Assembly (NCBI RefSeq): GCF_028823535.1
Contig: NZ_JAQIYM010000090.1
Location: 434,001-498,000, forward strand
DNA: 64,000 nt
From: Pseudomonas serbica
GTDB lineage: Bacteria > Pseudomonadota > Gammaproteobacteria > Pseudomonadales > Pseudomonadaceae
Direction: 5' to 3'
Part shown: positions 17,009 through 24,505 of the stretch, one piece after another
Numbering within the stretch: position 1 is the first letter of the stretch
Layout: each line of letters opens with the position of its first letter
Notes under the pieces: generated by a model
The model's input: the letters and a program-made list of their open reading frames with translations, nothing else
Told to the model about the DNA's origin: nothing
The model's database searches: none
Translations under genes and position numbers: made by a program

Positions 17009-17032
17009 AAAAAGCCCCATCAACGGGGCTTT
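17009..17032 (-). terminator. rho-independent terminator
   Basis: An 8-bp stem (AAAGCCCC / GGGGCTTT) lies downstream of the 17056-17895 gene on its strand. It is fused to a left half of the structured repeat (about 16985-17004). Confidence 0.75.
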
Positions 17033-17055
17033 CGACACAACATGGAGCAGGAGCA

Positions 17056-17895
17056 TCACTGATCCGCTACCACCACACCCAACTTCTTGCTGGCGTCCAT
17101 TATCTCATTCATGTCTTTGACCAGGTCATTCAGGATAACCGGATCTTTGGCAATCACATCAATCATCGCGACAGTCTCTGTTGGACAAGCGCCTTTGTGG
17201 CCGCACTTAGCAAGCATGTTCCTTGCTGTACGGTAACCAATAGACACCCGCCCATTGTGATCAGCACTAGCGTATTTCTGGATCATTTCCAGACCCGCTT
17301 GCTTGTCCTCGTTGAAGGTATAAGCAACCTGCTGGCCAGCAACAACTGCCTCATCCAGTAGATTCATGAACTGCTCGGGAGTTAGCGACTTACCGGTTAG
17401 TTTCCAGACCGGTAAAACTGCTGCTTTATATGCATCAGTACCATTCACGTAAGAGTTTTTGGCATGAAGCCCCTCATGGAACATTGTACCTTTGTCTTTT
17501 AACCAACGAGCATCGGTTACAACAATCGAAACATACTTCTTGCGAACTTCGTTACCAGGAATTTCCCTGCCGGCAACTGTGTATGCCCTTACACCGGACT
17601 CTGCGGTAAGCTTTGGCGAAACACGGCCCAGTAGAAAATTAACGGTTTTCTTGGTCAAGCCCGCCCGCAAAAAAGCATCGGCGTCTACTTGCTTCAAAAA
17701 ACGACCACGGTCGTCTTTCATCAGATAAACAATTGCCACCTCAGCAGGAAGAATATCTTGGACGCTCCTGAATAGAACGTCAGCCTCGGTTCCAGCTTTG
17801 TAGATGTTCCCCGCTTGTACCGACATACACCCACCCATGAAACCCATGACCATAAGCATGGTATTCATCAGCAGTTTAATGGTGACTGTGGTCAT
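17056..17895 (-). CDS. secreted HExxH metallopeptidase-like protein, copy 1
   Basis: A signal peptide (about residues 1-28, ending SVQA-GN) predicts export. The mature part has a zinc-peptidase motif HEGLH at residues 140-144, and a downstream DEAVVAGQ helix (181-188) could supply the third zinc ligand as in gluzincins. Two cysteines (C-GHKGAC) near residue 235 may form a disulfide. The protein is closely related over its whole length to the neighbouring 18093-18929 product, so the pair is a tandem duplication. The substrate is unknown; cell wall or envelope processing is a guess. Halves of the structured repeat flank this copy on both sides. Confidence 0.75.
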   Translation of the reverse strand: MTTVTIKLLMNTMLMVMGFMGGCMSVQAGNIYKAGTEADVLFRSVQDILPAEVAIVYLMKDDRGRFLKQVDADAFLRAGLTKKTVNFLLGRVSPKLTAESGVRAYTVAGREIPGNEVRKKYVSIVVTDARWLKDKGTMFHEGLHAKNSYVNGTDAYKAAVLPVWKLTGKSLTPEQFMNLLDEAVVAGQQVAYTFNEDKQAGLEMIQKYASADHNGRVSIGYRTARNMLAKCGHKGACPTETVAMIDVIAKDPVILNDLVKDMNEIMDASKKLGVVVADQ

Positions 17896-17935
17896 GTCAT
17901 TATCTCATTTCGACATTGCAGAATAGAGGCACTTA

Positions 17936-17960
17936 TTAGCCATTCCGCTGGAATCGGATG
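17936..17960. repeat. right half of the structured repeat
   Basis: TTAGCC (17936-17941), ATTCC-gct-GGAAT (17942-17954) and CGGATG are identical to the right-hand side of array copy 1 apart from the loop (gct instead of tcc). The matching left half lies on the other side of the 17056-17895 gene, at about 16985. Confidence 0.7.
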
Positions 17961-18045
17961 GGTGAAAGGCTACCACCGTGGTCATCCAAACAATTTCAGG
18001 CGCCCCGGCCAGCCTAAGCGGAAGCATAATTCTAGTGACGGAGTA

Positions 18046-18073
18046 AAAAGAAAAGCCCCTTGCAAAGGGGCTT
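18046..18073 (-). terminator. rho-independent terminator
   Basis: On the minus strand an AAGCCCCT / AGGGGCTT stem is followed by a T-rich tail, downstream of the 18093-18929 gene. Confidence 0.8.
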
Positions 18074-18092
18074 AATCATGAATCTTCACATT

Positions 18093-18929
18093 TCACTGAT
18101 CCGATACAACAAGACCATCCTTCTTCCCGGCTTCAGTGATTTCGTTCATGTCTTTGATTAGGTCGTTCAGAACAACCGGATCACTGACGATGGCATCAAT
18201 CATTGCAACGGTATCAGTTTGGCAAGCACCTTTTCGACCGCACTTTTGCAGCATATTACGAGCGGTACGGTATCCAATTGAAACGTTACCGTTGTGATCA
18301 TAACTGGCATATTTTTGGATCATCTCCAGACCAGCTGATTTGCCTTCGTTGTAGGTGTAAGCGACCTGCTGTCCAGCAACTACGGCCTCATCAAGAAGGC
18401 TCGAAAACTGTACAGCATTGAGCTTTACAGCCAGTTTCCATGCTGGGAAAGCCGCCTTCTTGTACTCGTCAGTTCCGTTTACGTAGGCGTTTTTTACATG
18501 AAGCGATTCGTGAAACATTGTGCCTTTGTCTTTCAGCCAATGCTCGTTGGTAGCAACAATCCCCAGAAACTTCCTGCGAACTTCGTTACCAGGGATGTCC
18601 CTTTGGGTCATGGTGTAAGCATGAACACCGGCCTCAGCCGTAAGTTTTGGCGAGATATGCCCAAGCATTGCGTCGATGGTTTTTGTGGTCAACCCGGCGT
18701 CAATGAACGCTTTGGCATCTACTTGTTTCAGAAAGCGACCACGGTCATCTTTAAGTAGGTAAACGATGGTCACTTCTGGAGGAAGTACATCCTGGACGCT
18801 TTTGAACAGCGAGTCGCCTTCAGTACCAGGCTTGTAGATGTTTGCAGCTTGTACCGACATGCAGGCGCCCACCAGACCCAGGGTCAGAAGTGCGGACTTC
18901 ATCAGAGTTTTGGTGGTTGGCAATTTCAT
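18093..18929 (-). CDS. secreted HExxH metallopeptidase-like protein, copy 2
   Basis: The start at 18929 has a strong AGGAG box, and the promoter at 18955-18982 ends just before it; upstream in-frame ATGs lie inside that promoter. The signal peptide (residues 1-28) ends SVQA-AN. The zinc motif is HESLH at 140-144, and the possible third-ligand helix DEAVVAGQ is conserved. The 278-aa protein aligns with the copy at 17056 almost without gaps, for example GTMFHE, NEVR, DHNG and SIGYRTARNML. Each copy has its own terminator, so they are separate units. Confidence 0.77.
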   Translation of the reverse strand: MKLPTTKTLMKSALLTLGLVGACMSVQAANIYKPGTEGDSLFKSVQDVLPPEVTIVYLLKDDRGRFLKQVDAKAFIDAGLTTKTIDAMLGHISPKLTAEAGVHAYTMTQRDIPGNEVRRKFLGIVATNEHWLKDKGTMFHESLHVKNAYVNGTDEYKKAAFPAWKLAVKLNAVQFSSLLDEAVVAGQQVAYTYNEGKSAGLEMIQKYASYDHNGNVSIGYRTARNMLQKCGRKGACQTDTVAMIDAIVSDPVVLNDLIKDMNEITEAGKKDGLVVSDQ

Positions 18930-18954
18930 GTCGTAATCTCCTTTTCCTGACTTA

Positions 18955-18982
18955 ATTATATGCACTGTTGACATCATGTCAA
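18955..18982 (-). promoter_or_regulatory. sigma-70 type promoter of the HESLH gene
   Basis: Minus strand TTGACA (18982-18977) and TATAAT (18960-18955) with a 16-bp spacer. It is close to consensus, so the gene is expected to be well transcribed. Confidence 0.8.
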
Positions 18983-19327
18983 TACATCACAACAAAAATA
19001 ATAGCAAATTGCCAGATATTCTTTCCCGACTGCACGCGTTGAGCCGGATTTTGATTATCAGCGTTAGCCGGATCCCCTAAATCCATTGGTCTTCGCACCG
19101 ATTAAAAGAGCGCACTTCCGTCTCTGACAAGAGAGGCTAATGCTTTGTCAGTAGACGGGGCATATCACTAAACAACAGCAGCGACGCCCTCATGCCCGTC
19201 ATACCGGCGCAGAGATTAGCCTTGGCGAAGCGCCAAGAGCAGCGATCTTCGTGCCTGTATGCCTCCTGGACTTCACCTGCCCAGCAACAGTCGCCAATTC
19301 GTCAATACTTTGTTTTTGTTTGGCTAA
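18983..19327. other. gene-free stretch with nested hairpins
   Basis: No gene is supported here. A long hairpin lies at 19118-19158: CCGTCT pairs with AGACGG and, nested inside, TGACAA pairs with TTGTCA. The loop holds GGCTAA. A second hairpin (CTTGGCG-aag-CGCCAAG) lies near 19211-19228, preceded by TTAGCC. The GGCTAA and TTAGCC words and the GCGAAGCG hairpin tip recall the array at 16.1-17.0 kb, so this may be a remote relative. Confidence 0.45.
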
Positions 19328-19355
19328 TAAAAAAGCCTGGCGAAGCCAGGCTTTT
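19328..19355 (-). terminator. rho-independent terminator
   Basis: On the minus strand AAAAGCCTGGC and GCCAGGCTTTT arms around TTC are followed by more Ts. It closes the 22982-19369 operon. Confidence 0.85.
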
Positions 19356-19368
19356 GGAGTGGTACTGC

Positions 19369-21912
19369 TCAGCTGATTTGCAGACCGTCGTCGATGATCC
19401 GATCACGCTGCGTAACCGCATTCAGGTATGTGCTGATCTGCGCAGGGGAGCCGTTCGGCAGTGCCTCAGTCTGCAGCATATCCACAGTAGCCTTGTGCGC
19501 GTGCTCATTCACAACAGGTGTTGGCGCTGCATGATGTGGCGCATCAGACATCACCGCCGAGATTCGGGCAGTATCCACGCCAGGGATAGCTGGAGCCGAC
19601 ACCGGATGGTCAATAACCAGCGACTGGTGGTCGAAGATCAGGTTCGGATTGTTTCCAATCAAAGCCTTGTTGTCTTCGTAGATTTTGTTAACCAGGTTAT
19701 GAATCTCGGTGTTGCTAGCGTGCCCACCATTAGCATCGAGGTGGTCTTGGGCGATTTTCCACAAGCTTTCACCGTGTTTTACCTCATGCACAGTCGGCCC
19801 AGCCGCTGGTGCGGGTGTGGACGGTGCGTCTGGAGTTGGGACAGCTGCGGTTGCAGTTGGGACAGCTGCGGTTGCGTCTGGGGTTGCAGAAGCGATGGAA
19901 TCGGTCGGAAAGCTAACCCCATCAGCCGGGCTGAACTTAGCACCCAATCCAGCTGTTTCGCCCAGGCCGGACATATCGGAATGATCCAGAACAACGTGCG
20001 GGCCAGCACCCAGCTCCGCATTTCTCGCGACCATCTCAGCCAAGTACTTGTCGACCGAAGCACGATCTGCTGCACTGGCAACGTGGTCGCTCACGGATGG
20101 ATCTACCGTGTCAGCAATTACACGCAGCCCTTCTGCCGTGCTGCTACCGACGCTGTGGGCGGTATCAACCACGGCATCTTTCACAATCCCGGCTGCCTCG
20201 ACAGTGGCATGTCCCGCGTCAACAATCACATCACCCGTGAATTTCGCAGCTACGGCAGCGCCGTGAGCAATCTGCCCTGCACCAGTGGCAACGAATTCCT
20301 GTGTAGCTACGGCTCCATCCGCAACAGCGTCTACCACAGCGATGGAACCAGCTTCGAAAGCCTCGCCTGCTTTGACGACGGTTTCCAGCGTAGCACCTGC
20401 TGCGGCTACAACAGCTTGCTGCGTGGTGTCGAGGGCAGCCGAAGCCAACTCTGTGGCGCCGTGGAATGCCGTTGCCGAGTGCTCCGCCACAGTCATTGCA
20501 GCATCGTGGACGAAGTCCAGGTTGCCTAGGGCGACGCCCAAGCCGACCATTGCAGCTACTTTGGCTGCCGTTGCCCACTTGCTGTGGCTGACCGCCTCGG
20601 CGACGCTCTTGGCATGTTCAACTTTCTCACGAACCTTGGCCTCATCGATTTTGAACGTCTGACTGACGAACTTGATCGACTTGTCTTCCAGGGTTTTAGC
20701 GAGCTCCTGGACTTTTGGGTTCTCACCCAGTTTCTCAGCCAGGAACGCAATACCTTTCATGCCGACTTTGGCTACGATGCCACCGGTGGCGCAGCCGACG
20801 ATCAAACCGGCCCACTTCAATGAACGCTGAACGTGGTCATTACCCAGCGCTTCAGCAATTGTCGCCTTATGTTCTTTCAGGCGCTCTACCATACTCGGGC
20901 CGGTCTGCTTGAACGCCGTATCGTGGAGTTCAGAGATTGCCCAATGATCAAGTACGTCTTGCGGAATTTTCTTGATCACGTTGTCGCTGTAGCCGGCCTC
21001 GACCATCATCTCACGGCCAGGGTTCAGCTTCGCAGCATCCCAGACCATGGCAGTAAGGTCAGGGTAAGCCTCGGTAACCACTTTGGACATCTCGGCGCTC
21101 AAGGCGACGTTGCCAACCGCAAGTGGAAGAACGTCTTTAGCATCTTTGCCCAGCTTGGCAGCGACAGCCTCAAAGCCAGCCTTTGTGCGACTCTTCTGGA
21201 TGGCCATCTGCCAAACCATCTGAGCGACCTTGATATTGCTCGCATCCTCCATTTCAAGAGGATCGCCCAGCTCATCGAGCGGGCCCTGAACCTCTTTGAT
21301 TTTGGCTTTTGGCGCTGAGCTGAGGGAAGCAAGACCCTCCTGAACCAACTCGGCCTGGCGTGCCTCAGCCTTATCCTGAATGGCTTTTACGTCTTCAACA
21401 TACTGAGCGTTGTACTTCTGGTACGCCGCGTCAACGATCTGTTGGGTAGAGGAACCGCTGGCGGCTGGATCAGCGACCACAGCATGTGGAGCCGTGTCGG
21501 CAATATGTTGAACAACCACATCGACCGGTTTCTCACTCAGCCCTTCGATATCCGTGGCAGCCTCTGCAGGCTTGCTAGCCAGGAGCTCTTGAATTTCTTC
21601 AGGCGATTTTCCATCCAACAGGGCGTTAATTCGCTCCTGGATAGACTCGGTCGATGGAGCGTTAGGGTCTTTCGCCGCTTCGAGGGCGACAATCATGTCC
21701 TGGCGCAGGCGATGGTTAGCCGCATTGCGTGCCAGGATCTTTTGAATCTGTTCAGGGGATTTGCCTTGGGCTTCGGCAATAATGTCCTGAGTTTCCTCAG
21801 GAGTATAGGTGCGCGGGCCTGTTCCGTATTTGACAAGGTCTTCGGCAATCTCAGCCACGGTCTTAGCTGGTCTCAGTCCATCGGCATCAAGAACTACGTC
21901 TTTTTCGCTCAT
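19369..21912 (-). CDS. large Ala-rich LysM protein, 847 aa
   Basis: The ATG at 21912 has a good AGGAG box. The N-terminal 330 residues are charged and helical, with two similar pieces (about residues 38-62 and 84-112) containing QGKSPEQIQKIL and DGKSPEEIQELL. A hydrophobic segment lies at about 365-390 (WAGLIVGCATGGIVAKVGMKGIAF, quoted in part). An alanine- and valine-rich helical region (about 445-610) follows, then a Pro/Ala/Thr linker and a LysM domain at about 709-769 (VKHGESLWKIAQDHL). LysM normally binds peptidoglycan. No signal peptide is visible, so a phage-like internal or delivered protein is possible. It is the last gene of a three-gene operon. Confidence 0.75.
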   Translation of the reverse strand: MSEKDVVLDADGLRPAKTVAEIAEDLVKYGTGPRTYTPEETQDIIAEAQGKSPEQIQKILARNAANHRLRQDMIVALEAAKDPNAPSTESIQERINALLDGKSPEEIQELLASKPAEAATDIEGLSEKPVDVVVQHIADTAPHAVVADPAASGSSTQQIVDAAYQKYNAQYVEDVKAIQDKAEARQAELVQEGLASLSSAPKAKIKEVQGPLDELGDPLEMEDASNIKVAQMVWQMAIQKSRTKAGFEAVAAKLGKDAKDVLPLAVGNVALSAEMSKVVTEAYPDLTAMVWDAAKLNPGREMMVEAGYSDNVIKKIPQDVLDHWAISELHDTAFKQTGPSMVERLKEHKATIAEALGNDHVQRSLKWAGLIVGCATGGIVAKVGMKGIAFLAEKLGENPKVQELAKTLEDKSIKFVSQTFKIDEAKVREKVEHAKSVAEAVSHSKWATAAKVAAMVGLGVALGNLDFVHDAAMTVAEHSATAFHGATELASAALDTTQQAVVAAAGATLETVVKAGEAFEAGSIAVVDAVADGAVATQEFVATGAGQIAHGAAVAAKFTGDVIVDAGHATVEAAGIVKDAVVDTAHSVGSSTAEGLRVIADTVDPSVSDHVASAADRASVDKYLAEMVARNAELGAGPHVVLDHSDMSGLGETAGLGAKFSPADGVSFPTDSIASATPDATAAVPTATAAVPTPDAPSTPAPAAGPTVHEVKHGESLWKIAQDHLDANGGHASNTEIHNLVNKIYEDNKALIGNNPNLIFDHQSLVIDHPVSAPAIPGVDTARISAVMSDAPHHAAPTPVVNEHAHKATVDMLQTEALPNGSPAQISTYLNAVTQRDRIIDDGLQIS

Positions 21913-21967
21913 TTTGGAGCTCCTATTCTTATTATTATTCTCAGCGTATCACAGCCAAAAACCAGAA

Positions 21968-22138
21968 TTAAACAGGTTTCGAGGTATTAGCTGGAGCCGT
22001 TAATTGCATTTCCGGGGAGGCCATGAATTCATCCATCATGTCCGCTGCCCGGTCGAAACTGCTTACCTTTTCAGCCACGTCGTTAAACGAGTTCTGAACC
22101 GCAAGCTGTTCTTTATTCTGAGGTTTTTGATCAAGCAT
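21968..22138 (-). CDS. small hypothetical protein, 56 aa
   Basis: This is a short gene between two larger ones of the same operon. Its ATG at 22138 overlaps the end of the upstream gene by 8 bases and has an AAGGA box 8 bases before it. The product begins MLDQKPQNKEQLAVQNSFND and is acidic, with a predicted helix (DRAADMMDEFMASPEM). Its tight packing argues that it is real and translated together with its neighbours. Confidence 0.65.
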   Translation of the reverse strand: MLDQKPQNKEQLAVQNSFNDVAEKVSSFDRAADMMDEFMASPEMQLTAPANTSKPV

Positions 22139-22982
22139 AAACGAGTCCTTCGTTAGAGTTGGTTAAACGAGTCTTCAAAAGTGCTTTAAACTTTTGAAGC
22201 CCTTGATATTCAGGGTCAGCATCCGCGAGCCTCAGGTCTCTGATAACAATTTTGCGGCGGCGATCAATGCCGGCGCTGATATCGTTTTTGATTCCATGAT
22301 GCTCTAGCCAGTTGTCAACTTTACCAAAACTGCTGGCCATTTTGGCCATTTTTTTCAAGTATAGGCCGTTTAAAGATTTTGCCACTGCGTGCGCAGAGAA
22401 TCCTGCTCTCAATGCCCAGGCGGCACCGGATTTGGCCTGGTAATGGCTGGCCACCAGGCTCTTTTTCAATGACTTTACCGCGACGTTGACCTTCATTTTA
22501 TTGTGCTTGGAAGGGTTGTCGACAAAGTTCTTCATTGCCACCTTGAGTCGGTGGGTATTACGCTCTACTTGTTGCGAGGTTTTGGTGATTTTCTGGAAGG
22601 TTTCACGCATGCGTTTCATGCGCCACTCATCCACTCTCTCGCCCAGTATCTTGCCGTAGGCTGGTCTACTTGCCATGGCCTTGTACAAGGGCGTATTCAT
22701 CATCAGGCTAACCTCATGGCGAGCCATCAACTTGGCTGCCACCTCAAGGTTACGCTTCGACGCAGGCATCAGCGCCAATTCATTCAAGGTGAACTGATCA
22801 AAACGACCGTTGTATTCGAACACGAGTCGCAGGGTCTGCCCGGCAGTTTGATCAAGGATCAACTCAAGATCGTACTGACTAAGGCCATCCGCATCGCCGC
22901 CGTACAGCTGCGCCAATTTTGCATGATTGTTTTTCACAAACTGCGCCAGCGCGGCCTGGTAGAAGAGATTATTGGAAGGCAT
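22131..22982 (-). CDS. hypothetical basic protein, 283 aa
   Basis: This is the first gene of the operon leading to the LysM protein. The ATG at 22982 follows a GAGG box that lies inside the right arm of an 11-bp hairpin. The N-terminal 100 residues are mixed. The middle (about 115-235) is very basic and helical, with repeated Lys-rich segments (NKMKVNVAVKSLKKSLV, GLYLKKMAKMASSFGK). No family is recognised. A DNA- or envelope-associated structural role is possible. Confidence 0.7.
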   Translation of the reverse strand: MPSNNLFYQAALAQFVKNNHAKLAQLYGGDADGLSQYDLELILDQTAGQTLRLVFEYNGRFDQFTLNELALMPASKRNLEVAAKLMARHEVSLMMNTPLYKAMASRPAYGKILGERVDEWRMKRMRETFQKITKTSQQVERNTHRLKVAMKNFVDNPSKHNKMKVNVAVKSLKKSLVASHYQAKSGAAWALRAGFSAHAVAKSLNGLYLKKMAKMASSFGKVDNWLEHHGIKNDISAGIDRRRKIVIRDLRLADADPEYQGLQKFKALLKTRLTNSNEGLVYA

Positions 22983-22989
22983 GGCAAAT

Positions 22990-23023
22990 CCTCATGTGCA
23001 TTTTACTAGAATTGCACATGAGG
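22990..23023 (-). promoter_or_regulatory. hairpin covering the ribosome binding site
   Basis: CCTCATGTGCA and TGCACATGAGG are perfect 11-bp inverted arms separated by 12 bases, ending 7 bases before the 22982 start. On the minus-strand transcript the ribosome binding site GAGG lies in the downstream arm, so the folded RNA would hide it. Alternatively the DNA dyad is a repressor operator. Confidence 0.6.
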
Positions 23024-23049
23024 CTTTTTGCAAGCAAATAGCGGTTGGT

Positions 23050-23319
23050 TTAGATGTCGTTCGCAGGCGGTAGAGCGGCTTCAGCCATGTTGCAGGCCAT
23101 CACCTCGTTCGCCTGTTTGTACTTGACCGAGTCCTTGTACTCCGGCGAGCACGCTGGACAGGTGCTGCAGGTCGTACGGGTGTTCTTCAGCTTGCCAAGA
23201 TGGCGATCACTCGGGTTGGGTTCAGCGAAACACAACCGCTTAACCCGCTCCAGGATTCGGAAGAAGTGCTTGCGACGTGCGCCACGGTTACCGCGCAGCT
23301 CGCTTTTCAATTGATCCAT
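23050..23319 (-). CDS. small Cys-containing protein, 89 aa
   Basis: The start at 23319 is chosen for its GAGAGGG box. The N-terminal half is strongly basic (RGNRGARRKHFFRILERVKR). A TTCSTCPACSPEY stretch follows, with three cysteines in a C-x2-C-x2-C pattern that could bind a metal, and two further cysteines lie at either side. It may be a small nucleic-acid-binding protein. No family is named. Confidence 0.65.
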   Translation of the reverse strand: MDQLKSELRGNRGARRKHFFRILERVKRLCFAEPNPSDRHLGKLKNTRTTCSTCPACSPEYKDSVKYKQANEVMACNMAEAALPPANDI

Positions 23320-23445
23320 GGTGACACCCTCTCTTTTTGTAAAAGCTAGATTTGGGTTTGTCGCCTTGCCGCAGCCCCCTTTAGGCCGCCGCAGACCTGT
23401 AGACAAGTTCCCGCTGGGTGGCGACTGGGAACTGGCAGACTCAGG

Positions 23446-23465
23446 TCAATTTACCATAATTGACA
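23446..23465. promoter_or_regulatory. GTCAATT dyad upstream of the 23319 gene
   Basis: GTCAATT (23446-23452) and AATTGAC (23459-23465) form an inverted repeat 6 bases apart. It sits between two transcription units and overlaps possible -35 boxes on both strands. Confidence 0.4.
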
Positions 23466-23499
23466 CCTCGACGCCCGCGCATTTTAAAACACCGCACGG

Positions 23500-23778
23500 T
23501 TAGGCCGGCAGGTGCAGCGCTTTCACCACCAGCAAGGCCAGGCCTACTCCTCCGAGCGCGAGAGCGCCAAAGGCCAACAACCATTGCCATATTTTGACTT
23601 TCACCATGCGGGCCGTCCGGTCACTGATGAAACCAAAAGGGATCGCACACCAGAGCACCAAGCCAGTGATTGCGACACGGTCGAACGTCGATGCAAAGAA
23701 CTGTGTCAGTCCTGGTACCAGGGTGATCAACCCAGAAAGGATGAGAAAGAAAAGCGTGATCTGCTTGAATAACGACAT
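23500..23778 (-). CDS. small membrane protein, 92 aa
   Basis: The ATG at 23778 has a GAGG box. Three hydrophobic segments (about residues 6-27, 34-50 and 66-86) predict an inner-membrane protein. It ends an operon made of a DinJ-like antitoxin gene and another tiny membrane-protein gene. The function is unknown. Confidence 0.65.
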   Translation of the reverse strand: MSLFKQITLFFLILSGLITLVPGLTQFFASTFDRVAITGLVLWCAIPFGFISDRTARMVKVKIWQWLLAFGALALGGVGLALLVVKALHLPA

Positions 23779-23780
23779 CT

Positions 23781-24005
23781 TCAATCCTCAGACCCCAGGT
23801 GCAGCATTGAGGCCAGAATGGCCTTTCGTTTTTTGGCCTTCAAACTCGTCAAGGCGACCACCGATAACACCACGCCGATCACCAGGATCATCGTAATTCC
23901 ACGGGTGCAGTCGCCGGGCAACGCACGGGTCAACCCAGGCGCTACCATCATCACAGCCGCGCCTACGACACACAGCGCAAACACGTATCTCGCTAGCGTT
24001 TCCAT
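23781..24005 (-). CDS. small membrane protein, 74 aa
   Basis: The start at 24005 (METLARYVF) has a GAAGAGAAT box; longer in-frame starts overlap the antitoxin gene. Two hydrophobic segments (about 6-24 and 34-52) are followed by a basic stretch (LKAKKRKAI), giving an inside-positive C-terminus. It is tightly packed with the next membrane-protein gene. Confidence 0.65.
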   Translation of the reverse strand: METLARYVFALCVVGAAVMMVAPGLTRALPGDCTRGITMILVIGVVLSVVALTSLKAKKRKAILASMLHLGSED

Positions 24006-24066
24006 TTTATTCTCTTCAATCAGGTTGATCAGGTGAACTGGCTCTCGGCCAAGCTCCAGAGCTGTT

Positions 24067-24348
24067 TTATTTGGCATCTATCCCGAGCGAATCGAAGAAC
24101 GCTGCGCTGTTCTCATGTTGGACGATGCCCTTCTGCTCTGCCATTGATTCCAGCAACGCCTTTGCGCGGGGATTCAGCGTCGGCACATCGAGTTTCAGAG
24201 GAAGGGTTTTCTGCGCCACGACCTCGCGCAACAGCAGTTGAACCGCTTGGGAAATAGTGAGCCCTTGCTCGGCGAGAATCTTGACCGCTTCGTCTTTAAT
24301 GCCTTGCTCAACACGCGAACGAACAACTTCAGTTTTAACGGTTTTCAT
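24067..24348 (-). CDS. RelB/DinJ-family antitoxin
   Basis: The 93-aa protein begins with a strand (TEVVRSRVEQ) and continues with a helix-turn-helix-like segment (IKDEAVKILAEQGLTISQAVQLLLREVV), as in DinJ/RelB ribbon-helix-helix antitoxins. The C-terminal tail (residues about 50-93) would be the toxin-binding part. No RelE or YafQ toxin follows; the next two genes encode tiny membrane proteins. It is therefore an orphan, a stray transcriptional regulator, or part of an unusual pair. Confidence 0.75.
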   Translation of the reverse strand: MKTVKTEVVRSRVEQGIKDEAVKILAEQGLTISQAVQLLLREVVAQKTLPLKLDVPTLNPRAKALLESMAEQKGIVQHENSAAFFDSLGIDAK

Positions 24349-24466
24349 GAGATGAGCAAAACTCCTGGCTGATTTTTGTAGCTACATTTTCAGCGAGCTA
24401 AGCCGCACCGGTCAACAGGAAAACACCCCAAACAAACATTTACCTTGAATTGCCTGTTAGGAAATC

Positions 24467-24488
24467 AAAAAGCCCACCGAAATGGGCT
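24467..24488 (-). terminator. rho-independent terminator
   Basis: On the minus strand AGCCCA / TGGGCT arms around a TTTCGG loop, then TTTTTGA, downstream of the 24506-25555 gene. Confidence 0.8.
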
Positions 24489-24505
24489 TCTGGACTTGCA
24501 CAAAT

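Noticed and set aside
19192..20529. Long plus-strand reading frame of 445 codons
   Set aside because: It lies opposite the LysM gene, which has a ribosome binding site, domain and operon context. The opposite frame is low-complexity with many Cys, Ser and Arg.
22990..23023. Plus-strand terminator
   Set aside because: The hairpin is followed by CTTTTTG on the plus strand, but no plus-strand gene lies upstream. Its position over the minus-strand ribosome binding site explains it better.
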